Shown: positions 19,725-29,163 of the stretch, in pieces
Numbering within the stretch: position 1 is the stretch's first letter
How the letters are laid out: every line of letters begins with the position of its first letter
Source: Qipengyuania qiaonensis
GTDB taxonomy: Bacteria; Pseudomonadota; Alphaproteobacteria; Sphingomonadales; Sphingomonadaceae
NCBI RefSeq assembly: GCF_019711515.1
Contig: NZ_JAIGNO010000004.1
Span: 248,001-312,000, forward strand
Reading direction: 5' to 3'
DNA length: 64,000 nt
The notes under the pieces: model-generated
What the model was told of the DNA's origin: nothing
Database searches by the model: none
The model's input: the letters and a program-made list of their open reading frames with translations, nothing else
Position numbers and translations under genes: made by a program

Positions 19725-20093
19725 ATGATCCAGATGCAATCCAATCTCGACGTCGCGGACAACAGCGGCGCCAAGCGCGTCCAGTGCATCAAGGTACTGG
19801 GCGGCTCGAAGCGCCGGACTGCTTCCGTGGGCGACGTGATCGTGGTTTCCGTCAAGGAAGCCCAGCCGCGTACCAAAGTGAAGAAGGGCGATGTCCATCG
19901 CGCCGTCATCGTGCGCACGAAGAAGGATGTCCGCCGCCCCGATGGCAGCGTGATCCGCTTCGACAGCAATGCCGCGGTGCTCGTGAACAAGAGCGAGGAG
20001 CCGATCGGCACCCGTATCTTCGGCCCGGTGGTGCGCGAACTGCGCGGCCGCGGCTTCATGAAGATCATCTCGCTTGCTCCGGAGGTGCTGTAA
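19725..20093 (+). CDS. rplN: 50S ribosomal protein L14
   Basis: 122 residues beginning [18 protein letters not shown], normal for the family. It forms an inter-subunit bridge and is the site bound by the silencing factor RsfS. GAGAAGGAA lies before the start. In E. coli this gene opens the spc operon; here a hairpin, but no clear promoter, precedes it. Its stop overlaps rplX. Confidence 0.98.
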   Translation: MIQMQSNLDVADNSGAKRVQCIKVLGGSKRRTASVGDVIVVSVKEAQPRTKVKKGDVHRAVIVRTKKDVRRPDGSVIRFDSNAAVLVNKSEEPIGTRIFGPVVRELRGRGFMKIISLAPEVL

Positions 20094-20413
20094 TGGCCGC
20101 CGCTAAGATCAAGAAGGGTGACAGCGTCGTCGTCCTGTCCGGCAAGGACAAGGGCAAGACCGGCACCGTCGCGAAGGTCATGCCGAAGGATGGCAAGATC
20201 GTCGTTGAAGGCGTCAACGTCGCTGCGCGTCACCGCAAGCCGACCCAGCAGAACCCGCAGGGTGGTATCGACCGCTTCGAAGCGCCGATGGCCATCAGCA
20301 AGGTCGCGCTGGCCGATCCGAAGGATGGCAAGCCCACCCGCGTCCGTTTCGAAGAGAAGGACGGCAAGAAGGTGCGCGTTGCCGTGAAGTCCGGGGAGAC
20401 CATCGATGGCTGA
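20093..20413 (+). CDS. rplX: 50S ribosomal protein L24
   Basis: 106 residues with the KOW motif in [18 protein letters not shown]. It is an assembly initiator at the 5' domain of 23S rRNA. Start overlaps the rplN stop by one base, GGAGGTGC lies just before; its end overlaps the rplE start by eight bases. Confidence 0.97.
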   Translation: MAAAKIKKGDSVVVLSGKDKGKTGTVAKVMPKDGKIVVEGVNVAARHRKPTQQNPQGGIDRFEAPMAISKVALADPKDGKPTRVRFEEKDGKKVRVAVKSGETIDG

Positions 20414-20984
20414 TTACACACCCCGTATGAAGCAGCGCTATGATGACCAGATCGTCAAGGCGATGACCGAGAAGTTCGGCTACAAGAACCGTCTCGAAGT
20501 CCCGAAGCTGGAAAAGATCACGCTTAACATGGGCGTGGGCGAAGCCAGCCAGGACAAGAAGAAGGTCCAGACTGCAGCCGAAGAAATGGCGCTGATCGCC
20601 GGCCAGAAGCCGGTTATCACCAAGGCCAAGAAGTCGATCGCGCAGTTCAAGCTGCGCGAAGGCATGCCGATCGGCTGCAAGGTAACTCTGCGGCGTGACC
20701 GCATGTACGAGTTCATGGATCGTCTGGTGACCGTGGCCATGCCGCGCATCCGCGACTTCCGTGGCCTCAATCCGAAGTCGTTCGACGGTCGTGGCAACTA
20801 TGCCATGGGCCTGAAGGAACAGATCATCTTCCCCGAGATCAGCTATGATCAGATCGACAAGGTTCGGGGGATGGACATCATCGTAACCACGACGGCGAAA
20901 ACCGACGAGGAAGCTCGCGAGCTTCTGAAGCTGTTCGGTTTCCCGTTCCCGGCTGAAAAGTCGGAAGAGAAGGAGGCGGCGTGA
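20406..20984 (+). CDS. rplE: 50S ribosomal protein L5
   Basis: 192 residues. It binds 5S rRNA and contacts the P-site tRNA. The [11 protein letters not shown] and [11 protein letters not shown] segments are standard. GGGGAGACC precedes the start, inside the end of rplX. A short acidic tail (EKSEEKEAA) extends slightly past the E. coli form. Confidence 0.97.
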   Translation: MADYTPRMKQRYDDQIVKAMTEKFGYKNRLEVPKLEKITLNMGVGEASQDKKKVQTAAEEMALIAGQKPVITKAKKSIAQFKLREGMPIGCKVTLRRDRMYEFMDRLVTVAMPRIRDFRGLNPKSFDGRGNYAMGLKEQIIFPEISYDQIDKVRGMDIIVTTTAKTDEEARELLKLFGFPFPAEKSEEKEAA

Positions 20985-21010
20985 GCCGCTAGTAGAGGAA
21001 CTTAAGTCCA

Positions 21011-21316
21011 ATGGCGAAACTGAGTTCGATCAACAAGAACGAGCGTCGCAAGAAGCTCGTCAAGCAGTATGCGGACAAGTACGCGAAGCTGAAAGCTATC
21101 GCGAACGATGAAAGTCTCGATGAAGGGGAGCGTCTGATCGCTCGCCTCAAGATGGCTGAGTTGCCGCGCAATGCGAACCCGACCCGAGTGCGCAACCGCT
21201 GCTCCACCACCGGCCGCCCGCGCGGCTATTACCGCAAGTTCGGCCTCAACCGCATCGAACTGCGCGATCTCGGCAACAAGGGCCTGATCCCAGGCCTGAC
21301 CAAGTCGAGCTGGTGA
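21011..21316 (+). CDS. rpsN: 30S ribosomal protein S14 (zinc-free type)
   Basis: 101 residues beginning [13 protein letters not shown], the long form without the CxxC zinc ribbon. [19 protein letters not shown] near the C terminus is conserved. AGAGGAAC lies upstream. Normal spc-operon position between rplE and rpsH. Confidence 0.97.
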   Translation: MAKLSSINKNERRKKLVKQYADKYAKLKAIANDESLDEGERLIARLKMAELPRNANPTRVRNRCSTTGRPRGYYRKFGLNRIELRDLGNKGLIPGLTKSSW

Positions 21317-21327
21317 GGTAAAGACAG

Positions 21328-21723
21328 ATGGCTATGACCGATCCCCTGGGTGATATGCTCACCCGCATCCGCAACGGCCAGCGCGCGAAGAAGGACAGCG
21401 TCCTTTCGCCCGCGTCGAAGCTGCGTGCAAACGTCCTCGAAGTGCTCCAGCGCGAAGGCTACATCCGTGGCTACAGCGAAGATTCTTCGGGCAAGCATCC
21501 CGCGCTGCGGATCGAACTGAAATATTTCGAAGGCGAACCTGCGATCAAGCATGTCGCCCGCGTCTCCAAGCCAGGCCGCCGCGTCTATTCGGGTTCCAAG
21601 GAACTCCCGGTCGTGCGCAACGGTCTCGGCATCACCATCGTCTCGACGCCGAAGGGCGTGCTTTCGGATGCCGAAGCACGCACGGAGAACGTCGGCGGCG
21701 AAGTGCTGGCGGAGGTGTTCTGA
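21328..21723 (+). CDS. rpsH: 30S ribosomal protein S8
   Basis: 131 residues beginning [18 protein letters not shown]. Central-domain rRNA binder; in E. coli it is the translational repressor of the spc operon. [16 protein letters not shown] near the C terminus is standard. Its stop overlaps the rplF start by one base. Confidence 0.98.
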   Translation: MAMTDPLGDMLTRIRNGQRAKKDSVLSPASKLRANVLEVLQREGYIRGYSEDSSGKHPALRIELKYFEGEPAIKHVARVSKPGRRVYSGSKELPVVRNGLGITIVSTPKGVLSDAEARTENVGGEVLAEVF

Positions 21724-22256
21724 TGAGCCGCATCGGCAAAAGGCCGGTGGCGATCCCAAGCGGGGTCACCGCCAATATCGAAGGCGACACGCTCAATGTG
21801 AAGGGCCCCAAGGGCGCTCTCGCAATGGGTCTGTCCGACCTGATCGAGTACAAGCTGGAAGACGGCGAGATCTCGGTCAAGCCGGCTAACGATACACGCG
21901 CAGCCCGCAACCACTGGGGCATGCAGCGTACGCTGGTTTCGAACCTGGTCGAAGGTGTCACCGAAGGTTTCACCAAGGTCCTCGAGATTACCGGTGTCGG
22001 CTATCGTGCGCAGGCGCAGGGCAAGAAGCTCAAGCTTCAGCTCGGCTATTCGCACGATGTGGACCTCGATGTTCCCGAAGGTCTCGAGGTGAAGACCCCG
22101 GACCAGACCACCGTGGAGATTTCCGGCATCGACAAGCAGGCCGTTGGCCAGTTTGCCGCCGAAGTCCGTCGCTGGCGCAAGCCCGAGCCCTATAAGGGCA
22201 AGGGCATCAAGTACCGCGGCGAGTATATCTTCCGCAAGGAAGGGAAGAAGAAGTAA
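21723..22256 (+). CDS. rplF: 50S ribosomal protein L6
   Basis: 177 residues beginning [12 protein letters not shown], a two-domain protein near the sarcin-ricin loop. The C-terminal [19 protein letters not shown] is the family signature. GGAGGTG precedes the start. rplR follows after one base. Confidence 0.98.
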   Translation: MSRIGKRPVAIPSGVTANIEGDTLNVKGPKGALAMGLSDLIEYKLEDGEISVKPANDTRAARNHWGMQRTLVSNLVEGVTEGFTKVLEITGVGYRAQAQGKKLKLQLGYSHDVDLDVPEGLEVKTPDQTTVEISGIDKQAVGQFAAEVRRWRKPEPYKGKGIKYRGEYIFRKEGKKK

Positions 22257-22257
22257 G

Positions 22258-22602
22258 ATGGCAAAGCTCTCTCTCTTTGAACGCCGCCGTCGCCGCGTCC
22301 GCACCGCGCTCCGCAACGTGTCGGGCGGCAAGCCCCGCCTGTCGGTGCACCGCACCGGCAAGCACATCTACGCGCAGATCATCGACGACGCTGCCGGCAA
22401 GACCGTTGCCGCCGCCTCGACGCTGGGTGTGAAGGGCTCGGGTGCCAATGTCGATGCTGCCAAGAAGGTCGGTAGCGATATCGCTGCCGCTGCCAAGAAG
22501 GCCGGCGTCACGACCGTCGTGTTCGATCGCGGCGGCTTCCTGTTCCATGGTCGCGTCAAGGCGCTGGCCGACGCCGCCCGCGAAGGCGGGCTGGAGTTCT
22601 GA
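22258..22602 (+). CDS. rplR: 50S ribosomal protein L18
   Basis: 114 residues beginning [15 protein letters not shown]. It carries 5S rRNA with L5. The C-terminal [19 protein letters not shown] is standard. The start ATG at 22258 follows the rplF stop by one base and has GAAGGGAAG upstream. Its TGA overlaps the rpsE start. Confidence 0.97.
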   Translation: MAKLSLFERRRRRVRTALRNVSGGKPRLSVHRTGKHIYAQIIDDAAGKTVAAASTLGVKGSGANVDAAKKVGSDIAAAAKKAGVTTVVFDRGGFLFHGRVKALADAAREGGLEF

Positions 22603-23372
22603 TGATGGCTGACGAAAACAAGAACGAAGAAACCGTGACCGCGGAAACGGAAACCGCGGTGACCACCGAACAGCCGGCAGTTGCCGACGCGCCTTCCGAA
22701 GCATCCGACAACCAGTCGGCCGCCCAGGGTGACGAAGGTCAGCCCCGCCAAGGCCGTGGCCGTGGTGGCAATCGCGAAGGCGGCCGTGGCCGTGGTCGCG
22801 GTCGTCGCGACGATCGTCGCCAGCGCGAGGAAGAAGACGACGGCATCATCGAGAAGCTCGTCCACATCAACCGCGTCAGCAAGACGGTGAAGGGCGGTAA
22901 GCGCTTCGGTTTCGCTGCGCTCGTGGTTGTCGGCGATGGCCAGGGCCGCGTCGGCTTCGGCAAGGGCAAGGCTCGCGAAGTGCCTGAAGCGATCAGCAAG
23001 GCGACCGCCGCTGCCCGCAAGAAGATGATCCGCGTCGCGCTGAAGGAGGGCCGCACCCTCCATCACGACGGCAAGGGCCACTTCGGTGCCGGCAAGGTTA
23101 CCGTGCGCACCGCGCCTCCGGGTACCGGCATCATCGCCGGTGGTCCGATGCGTGCCGTGTTCGAAAGCCTCGGCGTTGCCGACGTGGTGACCAAGTCGGT
23201 CGGCACTTCGAACCCCTACAACATGATCCGCGCCACCTTCGACGCGCTGCAGGACCAGACTTCGCCGAAGTCGGTTGCCCAGCGTCGCGGCAAGAAGGTC
23301 GCCGACCTGCTCGGCCGTGGTGGCGCTTCGGCGGCAGAGGCTGAAGCCGACGCTGCGGCTATTGCGGAGTAA
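22602..23372 (+). CDS. rpsE: 30S ribosomal protein S5 with long N-terminal extension
   Basis: 256 residues against 167 in E. coli. The S5 core ([18 protein letters not shown] onward) starts near residue 81. Before it lies an acidic, Thr/Glu/Ala-rich stretch (residues 3-45) and then an Arg-Gly-rich repeat ([18 protein letters not shown], residues about 49-68) and a charged RRQREEEDD segment. The C terminus has another Ala/Glu tail. The RG-rich part could contact rRNA. S5 lines the mRNA entry tunnel. Two tandem ATGs (22602, 22605) both overlap or touch the rplR stop. Confidence 0.96.
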   Translation: MMADENKNEETVTAETETAVTTEQPAVADAPSEASDNQSAAQGDEGQPRQGRGRGGNREGGRGRGRGRRDDRRQREEEDDGIIEKLVHINRVSKTVKGGKRFGFAALVVVGDGQGRVGFGKGKAREVPEAISKATAAARKKMIRVALKEGRTLHHDGKGHFGAGKVTVRTAPPGTGIIAGGPMRAVFESLGVADVVTKSVGTSNPYNMIRATFDALQDQTSPKSVAQRRGKKVADLLGRGGASAAEAEADAAAIAE

Positions 23373-23377
23373 GATCG

Positions 23378-23566
23378 ATGGCTGACAAGAAGAACACCAT
23401 CAAGATCAAGCAGATCGGTTCACCGATCCGCCGCCCCGAAAGCCAGCGCCAGATCCTCATCGGTCTGGGGCTGAACAAGATGCACAAGATCGTCGAACGC
23501 CAGGACACCCCCGAGGTGCGCGGCGCGATCGCCAAGATCCCGCATCTGGTGACTGTGGTCGACTAA
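23378..23566 (+). CDS. rpmD: 50S ribosomal protein L30
   Basis: 62 residues, with [17 protein letters not shown] and [19 protein letters not shown], both typical. It is the last gene before a strong terminator; normally rplO follows directly. Five bases after the rpsE stop. Confidence 0.97.
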   Translation: MADKKNTIKIKQIGSPIRRPESQRQILIGLGLNKMHKIVERQDTPEVRGAIAKIPHLVTVVD

Positions 23567-23590
23567 GCGACCCGTTCCCGAGAATCGAAA

Positions 23591-23616
23591 CCCCGGCCTG
23601 TGCGCCGGGGTTTTTT
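23591..23616 (+). terminator. Intrinsic terminator after rpmD
   Basis: CCCCGGC-CTGTGC-GCCGGGG followed by six T. It stops transcription between rpmD and rplO, where most relatives have none, so rplO onward needs its own promoter. The terminator precedes the reverse-strand sulfotransferase gene. Confidence 0.9.
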
Positions 23617-23646
23617 ATGCGCAATGTACCGGGCTTGCGGCGAAGC

Positions 23647-24246
23647 TCAGCGCATTCCGATCGCCCGCTTCAAAGGCCGAGCCAGTCGCCGCAGGGTCGG
23701 GAATCGCGGCGCCACGTTGGCGTGCGGAAAGGGCACGTTCGGCACTGGCTTGCCTAGGAAACCGCACAGCTCTGCCCAGCCATCGCCCTTAGCCCAGTTC
23801 ACCATGAGCAGATCATCTGGCCGGTCCGCGAAATAGGCGCGGACATCCGTGATGTGCCGCTCGTATCGATCGATAAGCTGCCGGTCGGTTACGTTCGGAA
23901 ACGGTAGGTCATAGAGCTTGCTGCGCCACTCGCTTGCCTGCTGACCCTGATTGGAACGTGCCAGCTGCTTGCGGTAGCTGATGATCCAGCTCTCGGAATC
24001 TCGCAGGGTGAGGATGAACTTGGTGCCCGGGAAACGCTCGTCGAACTGACGATAGAGCAGCAGCCAGGGCCAATCTTCGAAGGAATCGTACTGCTTCGCC
24101 AGCTCGTAGATCCGCTCCTCTTCGCTTGTGCGCAGATAGGAAACCAGCGGAAGGTCCTGGGACTTGTGATTATACCCCAACAGCTTGAGCGCATTGCCGA
24201 GGCTGGTCGTGCCGGTCTTCGCCCATCCAATGCCAAGAACCTTCAT
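23647..24246 (-). CDS. Sulfotransferase family protein inserted in the ribosomal operon
   Basis: 199 residues. [10 protein letters not shown] at residues 7-16 is the 5'-phosphosulfate loop and [16 protein letters not shown] resembles the 3'-phosphate-binding region of PAPS-dependent sulfotransferases. The middle ([20 protein letters not shown]) also fits. It would move sulfate from PAPS to an unknown acceptor, perhaps a glycan or lipid. The start ATG at 24246 has AAGGAAG upstream. The gene runs against the flanking ribosomal genes and sits between a terminator and a gap, which suggests insertion. A 35-bp spacer separates it from the terminator. Confidence 0.85.
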   Translation of the reverse strand: MKVLGIGWAKTGTTSLGNALKLLGYNHKSQDLPLVSYLRTSEEERIYELAKQYDSFEDWPWLLLYRQFDERFPGTKFILTLRDSESWIISYRKQLARSNQGQQASEWRSKLYDLPFPNVTDRQLIDRYERHITDVRAYFADRPDDLLMVNWAKGDGWAELCGFLGKPVPNVPFPHANVAPRFPTLRRLARPLKRAIGMR

Positions 24247-24606
24247 TTCCGACTTCCTTTTGCCCGGTTATGTTGCTTTGCTGAGATCGGCGCGCGGCAA
24301 TTGTGGCCGCGAACGGTCGCTCAGGGCACCTTTGTGCTGCTTGCGACACGCTGCAGCGGAAATTCGCAAGGTGCCGACGATCGATTGCGGCGAGGCGGGC
24401 AATCTTTACGGCGAGCCCATCTCTCCGGGAAAGTCATGCGGAATAGAGCCACGGCGTTTCGGACGCTCGGCCTTCAAATCGAAACGATGTCGATGAATTT
24501 TGCGCTTCAGCGAAGACGCCGCAGAAAGACCGTGACAATGGTGGGCTGCACGTGTAACGGGCGCGGCTTCCCTGACAGCGCGAACAAAAGCGAAAGCGAG
24601 TGCACT
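24247..24606. other. 360-bp intergenic region before rplO
   Basis: No gene is supportable here. It must hold promoters for the divergent sulfotransferase and rplO, because a terminator lies upstream. One candidate for rplO is GTGACA near 24532 with TAACGG about 17 bp later; this is weak. No inverted repeats or transposase remains are evident. Confidence 0.5.
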
Positions 24607-25131
24607 ATGAAACTGAATGATATCCGCGACAATTCCGGCGCACGCAAGGGCCGCATCCGTGTCGGCCGTGGCATCGGCTCGGGCAAGGGCAAGACCGGCG
24701 GGCGCGGCCAGAAGGGCCAGAAGAGCCGTTCGGGCGTGGCCATCAAGGGCTTCGAAGGCGGCCAGATGCCGCTGCACATGCGTCTGCCGAAGCGCGGCTT
24801 CAACAATCCGTTCGGCAAGGATTATGCCGAAGTGAACATCGGCATGGTGCAGAAGTTCATCGATGCCAAGAAGCTCGACGCCAAGGGCGTGCTCGACCAC
24901 GAAGCGCTGCAGGCTGCTGGCCTTGCACGCGGTGGCAAGGATGGCGTCCGCCTGCTCGGCAAGGGTGAACTCAAGACCAAGGTCAGCTTCAAGGTTGCCG
25001 GTGCCTCGAAGGGCGCCATCGAGGCAGTCGAGAAGGCCGGCGGCAAGGTCGAAGTGATCGCTGCCGACAAGCCCGAGCACGAGAAGAAGGCTGCTCGCGC
25101 CGAAGCCAACAAGGCGAAGAAGGCAAAGTAA
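24607..25131 (+). CDS. rplO: 50S ribosomal protein L15
   Basis: 174 residues beginning [18 protein letters not shown], with the glycine-rich [21 protein letters not shown]-type loop. It binds 23S rRNA late in assembly. The start is at 24607; AAAGCGAG lies before it. A Lys/Ala-rich tail extends the C terminus. It opens the second half of the spc operon and is followed by a GGGGCGG/CCGTCCCC hairpin (about 25145-25171) before secY. Confidence 0.97.
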   Translation: MKLNDIRDNSGARKGRIRVGRGIGSGKGKTGGRGQKGQKSRSGVAIKGFEGGQMPLHMRLPKRGFNNPFGKDYAEVNIGMVQKFIDAKKLDAKGVLDHEALQAAGLARGGKDGVRLLGKGELKTKVSFKVAGASKGAIEAVEKAGGKVEVIAADKPEHEKKAARAEANKAKKAK

Positions 25132-25236
25132 GCGGGAAAATTCAGGGGGCGGGGTTCGACATTCCGTCCCCTGCTCCCTATCTAGCCTTCCTGTGCCGGG
25201 AGGGACCGGCGCCAATTCAGGATTGAACAGATTCCC

Positions 25237-26601
25237 ATGGCATCACGCGCCGACAATATCGCGAGCAATCTGAGCCTCGCAAACTTCTCCAAGGCTACCG
25301 AGCTGAAGAACCGCATCTGGTTCACCATCGGGGCCCTGATCGTGTTCCGCTTCCTCAGCTTCGTGCCGCTGCCCGGCGTGAATCCGCTGATCCTGAGCGA
25401 TCTCTACGACCAGACGCGGGGCGGGATCCTCGACCTGTTCAACACATTCTCGGGCGGCAGCCTTGAGCGCATGAGTCTCATCGCGCTCGGCGTCATGCCC
25501 TACATCACCGCTTCCATCGTCGTGCAGCTGGCCGCGGCGCTGCATCCGACGCTCGCTGCGCTCAAGAAAGAGGGTACGGTCGGGCGGCAGAAGCTCAATC
25601 AGTACACGCGTTACGGCACCGTTTTCCTCTGTGCCATCCAGGGCTGGTTCCTGGCTTCGGGCCTGGAAAGCTTCGGCGCGCAGAGCGGCATGCAGGCAGT
25701 CGTGGATCCGGGCGTCATGTTCCGCATCGGCGCCGTCATCAGCCTGGTCGGCGGAACGATGTTCCTGCTGTGGCTGGGTGAACAGATCACCAGTCGGGGC
25801 ATCGGCAACGGTGTATCGCTGATCATCATGGCCGGCATCGTCGCCCAGTTCCCGACCTTCGTATCGAACCTCGGCTCGGGGTATTCCGAAGGCTCGATCG
25901 CGACGGGTATCATCGTCGGTCTGATCGCCATGGTCGTCATCCTCATCCTCGTGATCTGTTTCATGGAACGAGCCCAGCGCCGCCTGCTGATCCAGTATCC
26001 CAAGCGTGCCACCCAGCGCGGTATGATGCAGGCGGATCGTTCGCACCTGCCGCTCAAGCTCAACACTGCCGGCGTCATCCCGCCCATCTTCGCCAGCTCG
26101 CTCTTGCTGCTGCCGCTGACCATCACTCAGTTTGCGGGCAATTCGGTCGATACCGATACCGCTGCGGGCGGTGTGTTGCAGTCGGTACTGCAGTATCTCC
26201 AGCACGGCCAGCCACTCTACATGGCGTTGTATGGCCTCGGCATCATCTTCTTCTGCTTCTTCTATACAGCCATCGTCTTCAATCCCGAAGAAACCGCCGA
26301 TAATCTGAAGAAGAATGGCGGGTTCATCCCCGGCATCCGTCCGGGCAAGCGGACCGAAGAATATCTCGATTACGTCCTGACCCGCATTACCGTGATCGGC
26401 GCGATCTACCTGACCATCGTCTGCGTATTGCCCGAATACATGATTGCGCAGACCGGCGTACCGCTGTTCCTCGGCGGCACCAGCCTGTTGATCGTGGTCA
26501 ATGTGACGGTGGACACCATCAGCCAGATCCAGTCGCATCTCCTGGCGCACCAGTATGGCGACCTGATCAAGAAAGCGAAGTTGAAGGGACGCCTGCGTTA
26601 A
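25237..26601 (+). CDS. secY: Preprotein translocase subunit SecY
   Basis: 454 residues with the ten-helix pattern of the channel. Helix 2a/plug region appears as NTFSGGSLERMSLIALGVMPYITASIV; LNTAGVIPPIFASS is the TM7 segment. It forms the SecYEG channel for protein export and membrane insertion. The start follows the rplO hairpin; adk comes 31 bases after the stop. Normal length and order. Confidence 0.98.
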   Translation: MASRADNIASNLSLANFSKATELKNRIWFTIGALIVFRFLSFVPLPGVNPLILSDLYDQTRGGILDLFNTFSGGSLERMSLIALGVMPYITASIVVQLAAALHPTLAALKKEGTVGRQKLNQYTRYGTVFLCAIQGWFLASGLESFGAQSGMQAVVDPGVMFRIGAVISLVGGTMFLLWLGEQITSRGIGNGVSLIIMAGIVAQFPTFVSNLGSGYSEGSIATGIIVGLIAMVVILILVICFMERAQRRLLIQYPKRATQRGMMQADRSHLPLKLNTAGVIPPIFASSLLLLPLTITQFAGNSVDTDTAAGGVLQSVLQYLQHGQPLYMALYGLGIIFFCFFYTAIVFNPEETADNLKKNGGFIPGIRPGKRTEEYLDYVLTRITVIGAIYLTIVCVLPEYMIAQTGVPLFLGGTSLLIVVNVTVDTISQIQSHLLAHQYGDLIKKAKLKGRLR

Positions 26602-26632
26602 GGCACACCGGGCGCGAAGGGGACTTTACGCA

Positions 26633-27280
26633 ATGGATATCATCCTCCTGGGGCCTCCGGGCGCTGGCAAGGGAACTCAGGCGCAGCGACTGGTCGAGCA
26701 TCACGGGATGCTCCAGCTGTCGACCGGCGACATGCTGCGCGAAACGCGCAAGGCCGATACCGAACTGGGCCGCAAGGTCGCCGACATCATGGATTCGGGC
26801 GGTCTCGTTTCCGACGATATCGTGTCGGCGATGATCGACGCCAAGCTGGCCGGTATGGGCGCCGAGATCGGTGCCATCTTCGATGGTTACCCGCGCACCG
26901 CCGCGCAGGCCCAACAGCTCGACGAAATCCTCGCCAAACACGGCCGCCAGCTCGACCATGTGATCGAACTCGAAGTGAACGAGGATGCGCTCGTCGAACG
27001 CATTACCGGACGTTACACCTGCGCCAATTGCGGCGCAGGATATCACGACGTCTTCAAGCAGCCGGCAGTCGACGGTGTATGCGACAAATGCGGCTCGACC
27101 GAGTTCAAGCGTCGTCCCGACGACAATGAGGAAACGGTGCGCACCCGTATGCAGGAATATCGTGGCAAGACCGCGCCGATCCTGCCGGGCTACGAGGCAA
27201 GGGGGATTGTGAGCCGGGTCGACGGCATGGCCTCGATCGAAGATGTGGCACACGCCATCGATGCCATCCTGTCTCGCTGA
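26633..27280 (+). CDS. adk: Adenylate kinase (zinc-binding LID)
   Basis: Interconverts ATP, ADP and AMP. 215 residues; P-loop LGPPGAGKGTQ at 6-16 and DGYPRTAAQA in the AMP-binding region. The LID carries four cysteines, C130, C133, C150 and C153 (CxxC...CxxC), the zinc form found in Gram-positives and some proteobacteria. The ATG has GGGGAC upstream, about 9 bases away. Usual partner of secY. Confidence 0.97.
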   Translation: MDIILLGPPGAGKGTQAQRLVEHHGMLQLSTGDMLRETRKADTELGRKVADIMDSGGLVSDDIVSAMIDAKLAGMGAEIGAIFDGYPRTAAQAQQLDEILAKHGRQLDHVIELEVNEDALVERITGRYTCANCGAGYHDVFKQPAVDGVCDKCGSTEFKRRPDDNEETVRTRMQEYRGKTAPILPGYEARGIVSRVDGMASIEDVAHAIDAILSR

Positions 27281-27348
27281 ACGTCGGGTCGCTTTCAAAG
27301 TCCCGCGACTTCGCCTAGGGTTTCGACCCATACACGGGGGAAGGTCAT

Positions 27349-27948
27349 ATGCGTCTTGCCGCTATCGTTGTCGCTGCAGCTTCAGTGGCGGGTACAGCTC
27401 CGCTTTCGGCTGAAATAGCGCAATCGAGCACGAACGGTTTCGTGACGCAGGATTCGGCGGAAGTGGCAGCCAGTCCGATGGAAACATGGCTGGCGCTGAT
27501 CAAGCCGGGCGACTGGTGGAATGATGAGCACACCTGGTCTGCCGATGCCGGAAACATGACGCTCACCCCGCAGGCAGGGGGGTGCTTCTGCGAGCAGGTT
27601 CCCGGCGAGGACCGCGATGACGGGTTTTCGCTGGACGGGAGCGTCGAGCATATGACCGTCGTTCAGGCCTATCCGCTCAAGAGTCTGCGTATGCGCGGGG
27701 GATTGGGCCCGCTTCAGGGTGAACCTGCAGAAGGCGTGCTTACGATTACGCTGGAGGAAATCGAAGGGGGTACCCGGGTTCGCTGGACATATGTGGTGGG
27801 CGGGTACATGCGATACGAGGTCGACACGATCGCGAAGGCAGTGGACGGCGTTATGACCCAGCAATTGCATGGGTTGCGCGACTATCTCGGCCCGCTTCAA
27901 GGCTCGAGTCCGTCTGATCCCGGCGATGCTGCCGACGCGACGTCGTAG
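27349..27948 (+). CDS. Secreted SRPBCC-like protein
   Basis: 199 residues with a signal peptide (cleavage around TAPLSAEIAQ). The mature part reads like a START/SRPBCC (ligand-binding helix-grip) domain: VAASPMETWLALIKPGDWW at the start, then beta strands and a C-terminal helix VMTQQLHGLRDYL. Ligand unknown. It lies between adk and rpsM, where many relatives have no gene, on the same strand and perhaps on the same message. GGGGGAAGG precedes the ATG. The C-terminal tail is low-complexity. Confidence 0.78.
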   Translation: MRLAAIVVAAASVAGTAPLSAEIAQSSTNGFVTQDSAEVAASPMETWLALIKPGDWWNDEHTWSADAGNMTLTPQAGGCFCEQVPGEDRDDGFSLDGSVEHMTVVQAYPLKSLRMRGGLGPLQGEPAEGVLTITLEEIEGGTRVRWTYVVGGYMRYEVDTIAKAVDGVMTQQLHGLRDYLGPLQGSSPSDPGDAADATS

Positions 27949-28241
27949 CCCGGTTCTGCAAGCCTTTTGACCTTGTCGTCGCAAGGCGCTATGAAGGTTG
28001 AACTATCCGACGGGCCGCCCATATCGGCGACCTCGTCGATTTGCGCGCGCTTGGCGGTTGACGCCACAGGCGAATCCGCCTAAGCGCCCGGTTCATTCGA
28101 CATTGCGGTGGGTCCGGCAGGCGGCAGCCAATGTGCGCCATCCGGGCTTTTTGCGTTAGCGTTCACCCGGATGTGTTTGATGAACGAAAGCGATGAGATG
28201 GGGCAGCGGCATTCGCCACCCCGTGGAGCATGGAGAAGTAA

Positions 28242-28610
28242 GTGGCTCGTATTGCCGGGGTCAATATCCCCACCAACAAGCGCGTTATCATCGCGCTGAC
28301 CTATATTCACGGTATCGGTCGTACCACGGCCGTCGAGATTGCCGACAAGCTCGGAATCGATCACGCCCGTCGCGTTCAGGACCTGACCGACGAGGAAGTT
28401 CTGCGTATTCGTGAAACGATCGATGCGGATTTCACCGTGGAAGGCGACCTCCGTCGTGAAACGGCGATGAACATCAAGCGGCTCATGGACCTCAAGTCCT
28501 TCCGCGGCCTGCGTCACCGTGCCGGCCTGCCCGTTCGTGGCCAGCGCACTCATACCAACGCCCGCACCCGCAAGGGCAAGGCCAAGCCGATCGCCGGCAA
28601 GAAGAAGTAA
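28242..28610 (+). CDS. rpsM: 30S ribosomal protein S13
   Basis: 122 residues beginning with GTG (28242), preceded by GGAGAAGTAA. The protein reads [16 protein letters not shown] and ends [13 protein letters not shown]. It contacts tRNA and the 50S subunit in the 30S head. The 293-bp gap before it (27949-28241) has TTGACG near 28058 as a possible -35 but no convincing -10 and no gene. Confidence 0.97.
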   Translation: MARIAGVNIPTNKRVIIALTYIHGIGRTTAVEIADKLGIDHARRVQDLTDEEVLRIRETIDADFTVEGDLRRETAMNIKRLMDLKSFRGLRHRAGLPVRGQRTHTNARTRKGKAKPIAGKKK

Positions 28611-28666
28611 GCTTCGGTTGATCCGAAAGCTTTTCCCTTCTTGATAGATTGTAAGGAAGACAAACC

Positions 28667-29056
28667 ATGGCACGCGAACCCGGCCGCGTAAGGCGCCGCG
28701 ACAAAAAGAACATTTCGAGCGGCGTTGCGCACATCAATGCCAGCTTCAACAACACAATGATCACCATCACCGACGCGCAGGGCAATGCGATCAGCTGGTC
28801 CAGCGCCGGAATGATGGGCTTCAAGGGCAGCCGCAAGTCGACTCCCTACGCTGCGCAGGTCGCTGCCGACGACGCTGGCCGCAAGGCCGCCGAACACGGC
28901 GTGCGCACCCTCGAAGTTGAAGTGAAGGGCCCGGGCTCGGGTCGCGAGAGCGCACTGCGCGGTCTTGCGGCGGTGGGCTTCACCATCACCTCGATCCGCG
29001 ACGTGACGCCGATCCCGCATAACGGGGTCCGTCCTTCCAAACGTCGCCGCGTCTGA
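28667..29056 (+). CDS. rpsK: 30S ribosomal protein S11
   Basis: 129 residues with [19 protein letters not shown] and the C-terminal [10 protein letters not shown] signature. Platform protein next to the E site. TAAGGAAG lies before the start. Two hairpins follow before rpoA. Confidence 0.98.
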   Translation: MAREPGRVRRRDKKNISSGVAHINASFNNTMITITDAQGNAISWSSAGMMGFKGSRKSTPYAAQVAADDAGRKAAEHGVRTLEVEVKGPGSGRESALRGLAAVGFTITSIRDVTPIPHNGVRPSKRRRV

Positions 29057-29069
29057 TCCGTACCTGCCT

Positions 29070-29136
29070 GGTGGCTCGCTAGCGGGCCACCGACACACCC
29101 TCACGGACCGGACGCTCTAGTCAAGAGCGCCGGTCC
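29070..29136 (+). other. Tandem hairpins between rpsK and rpoA
   Basis: GGTGGC/GCCACC (29070-29091) and GGACCGG-A-CGCTCT/AGAGCG-CCGGTCC (29105-29136) form two strong adjacent stems with no T tracts. They occupy most of the 107-bp gap. Possible roles are partial attenuation, RNase E processing control or stability of rpoA mRNA. Confidence 0.6.
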
Positions 29137-29163
29137 TGCCCGCATCCGAACCAGGGGATTTTC

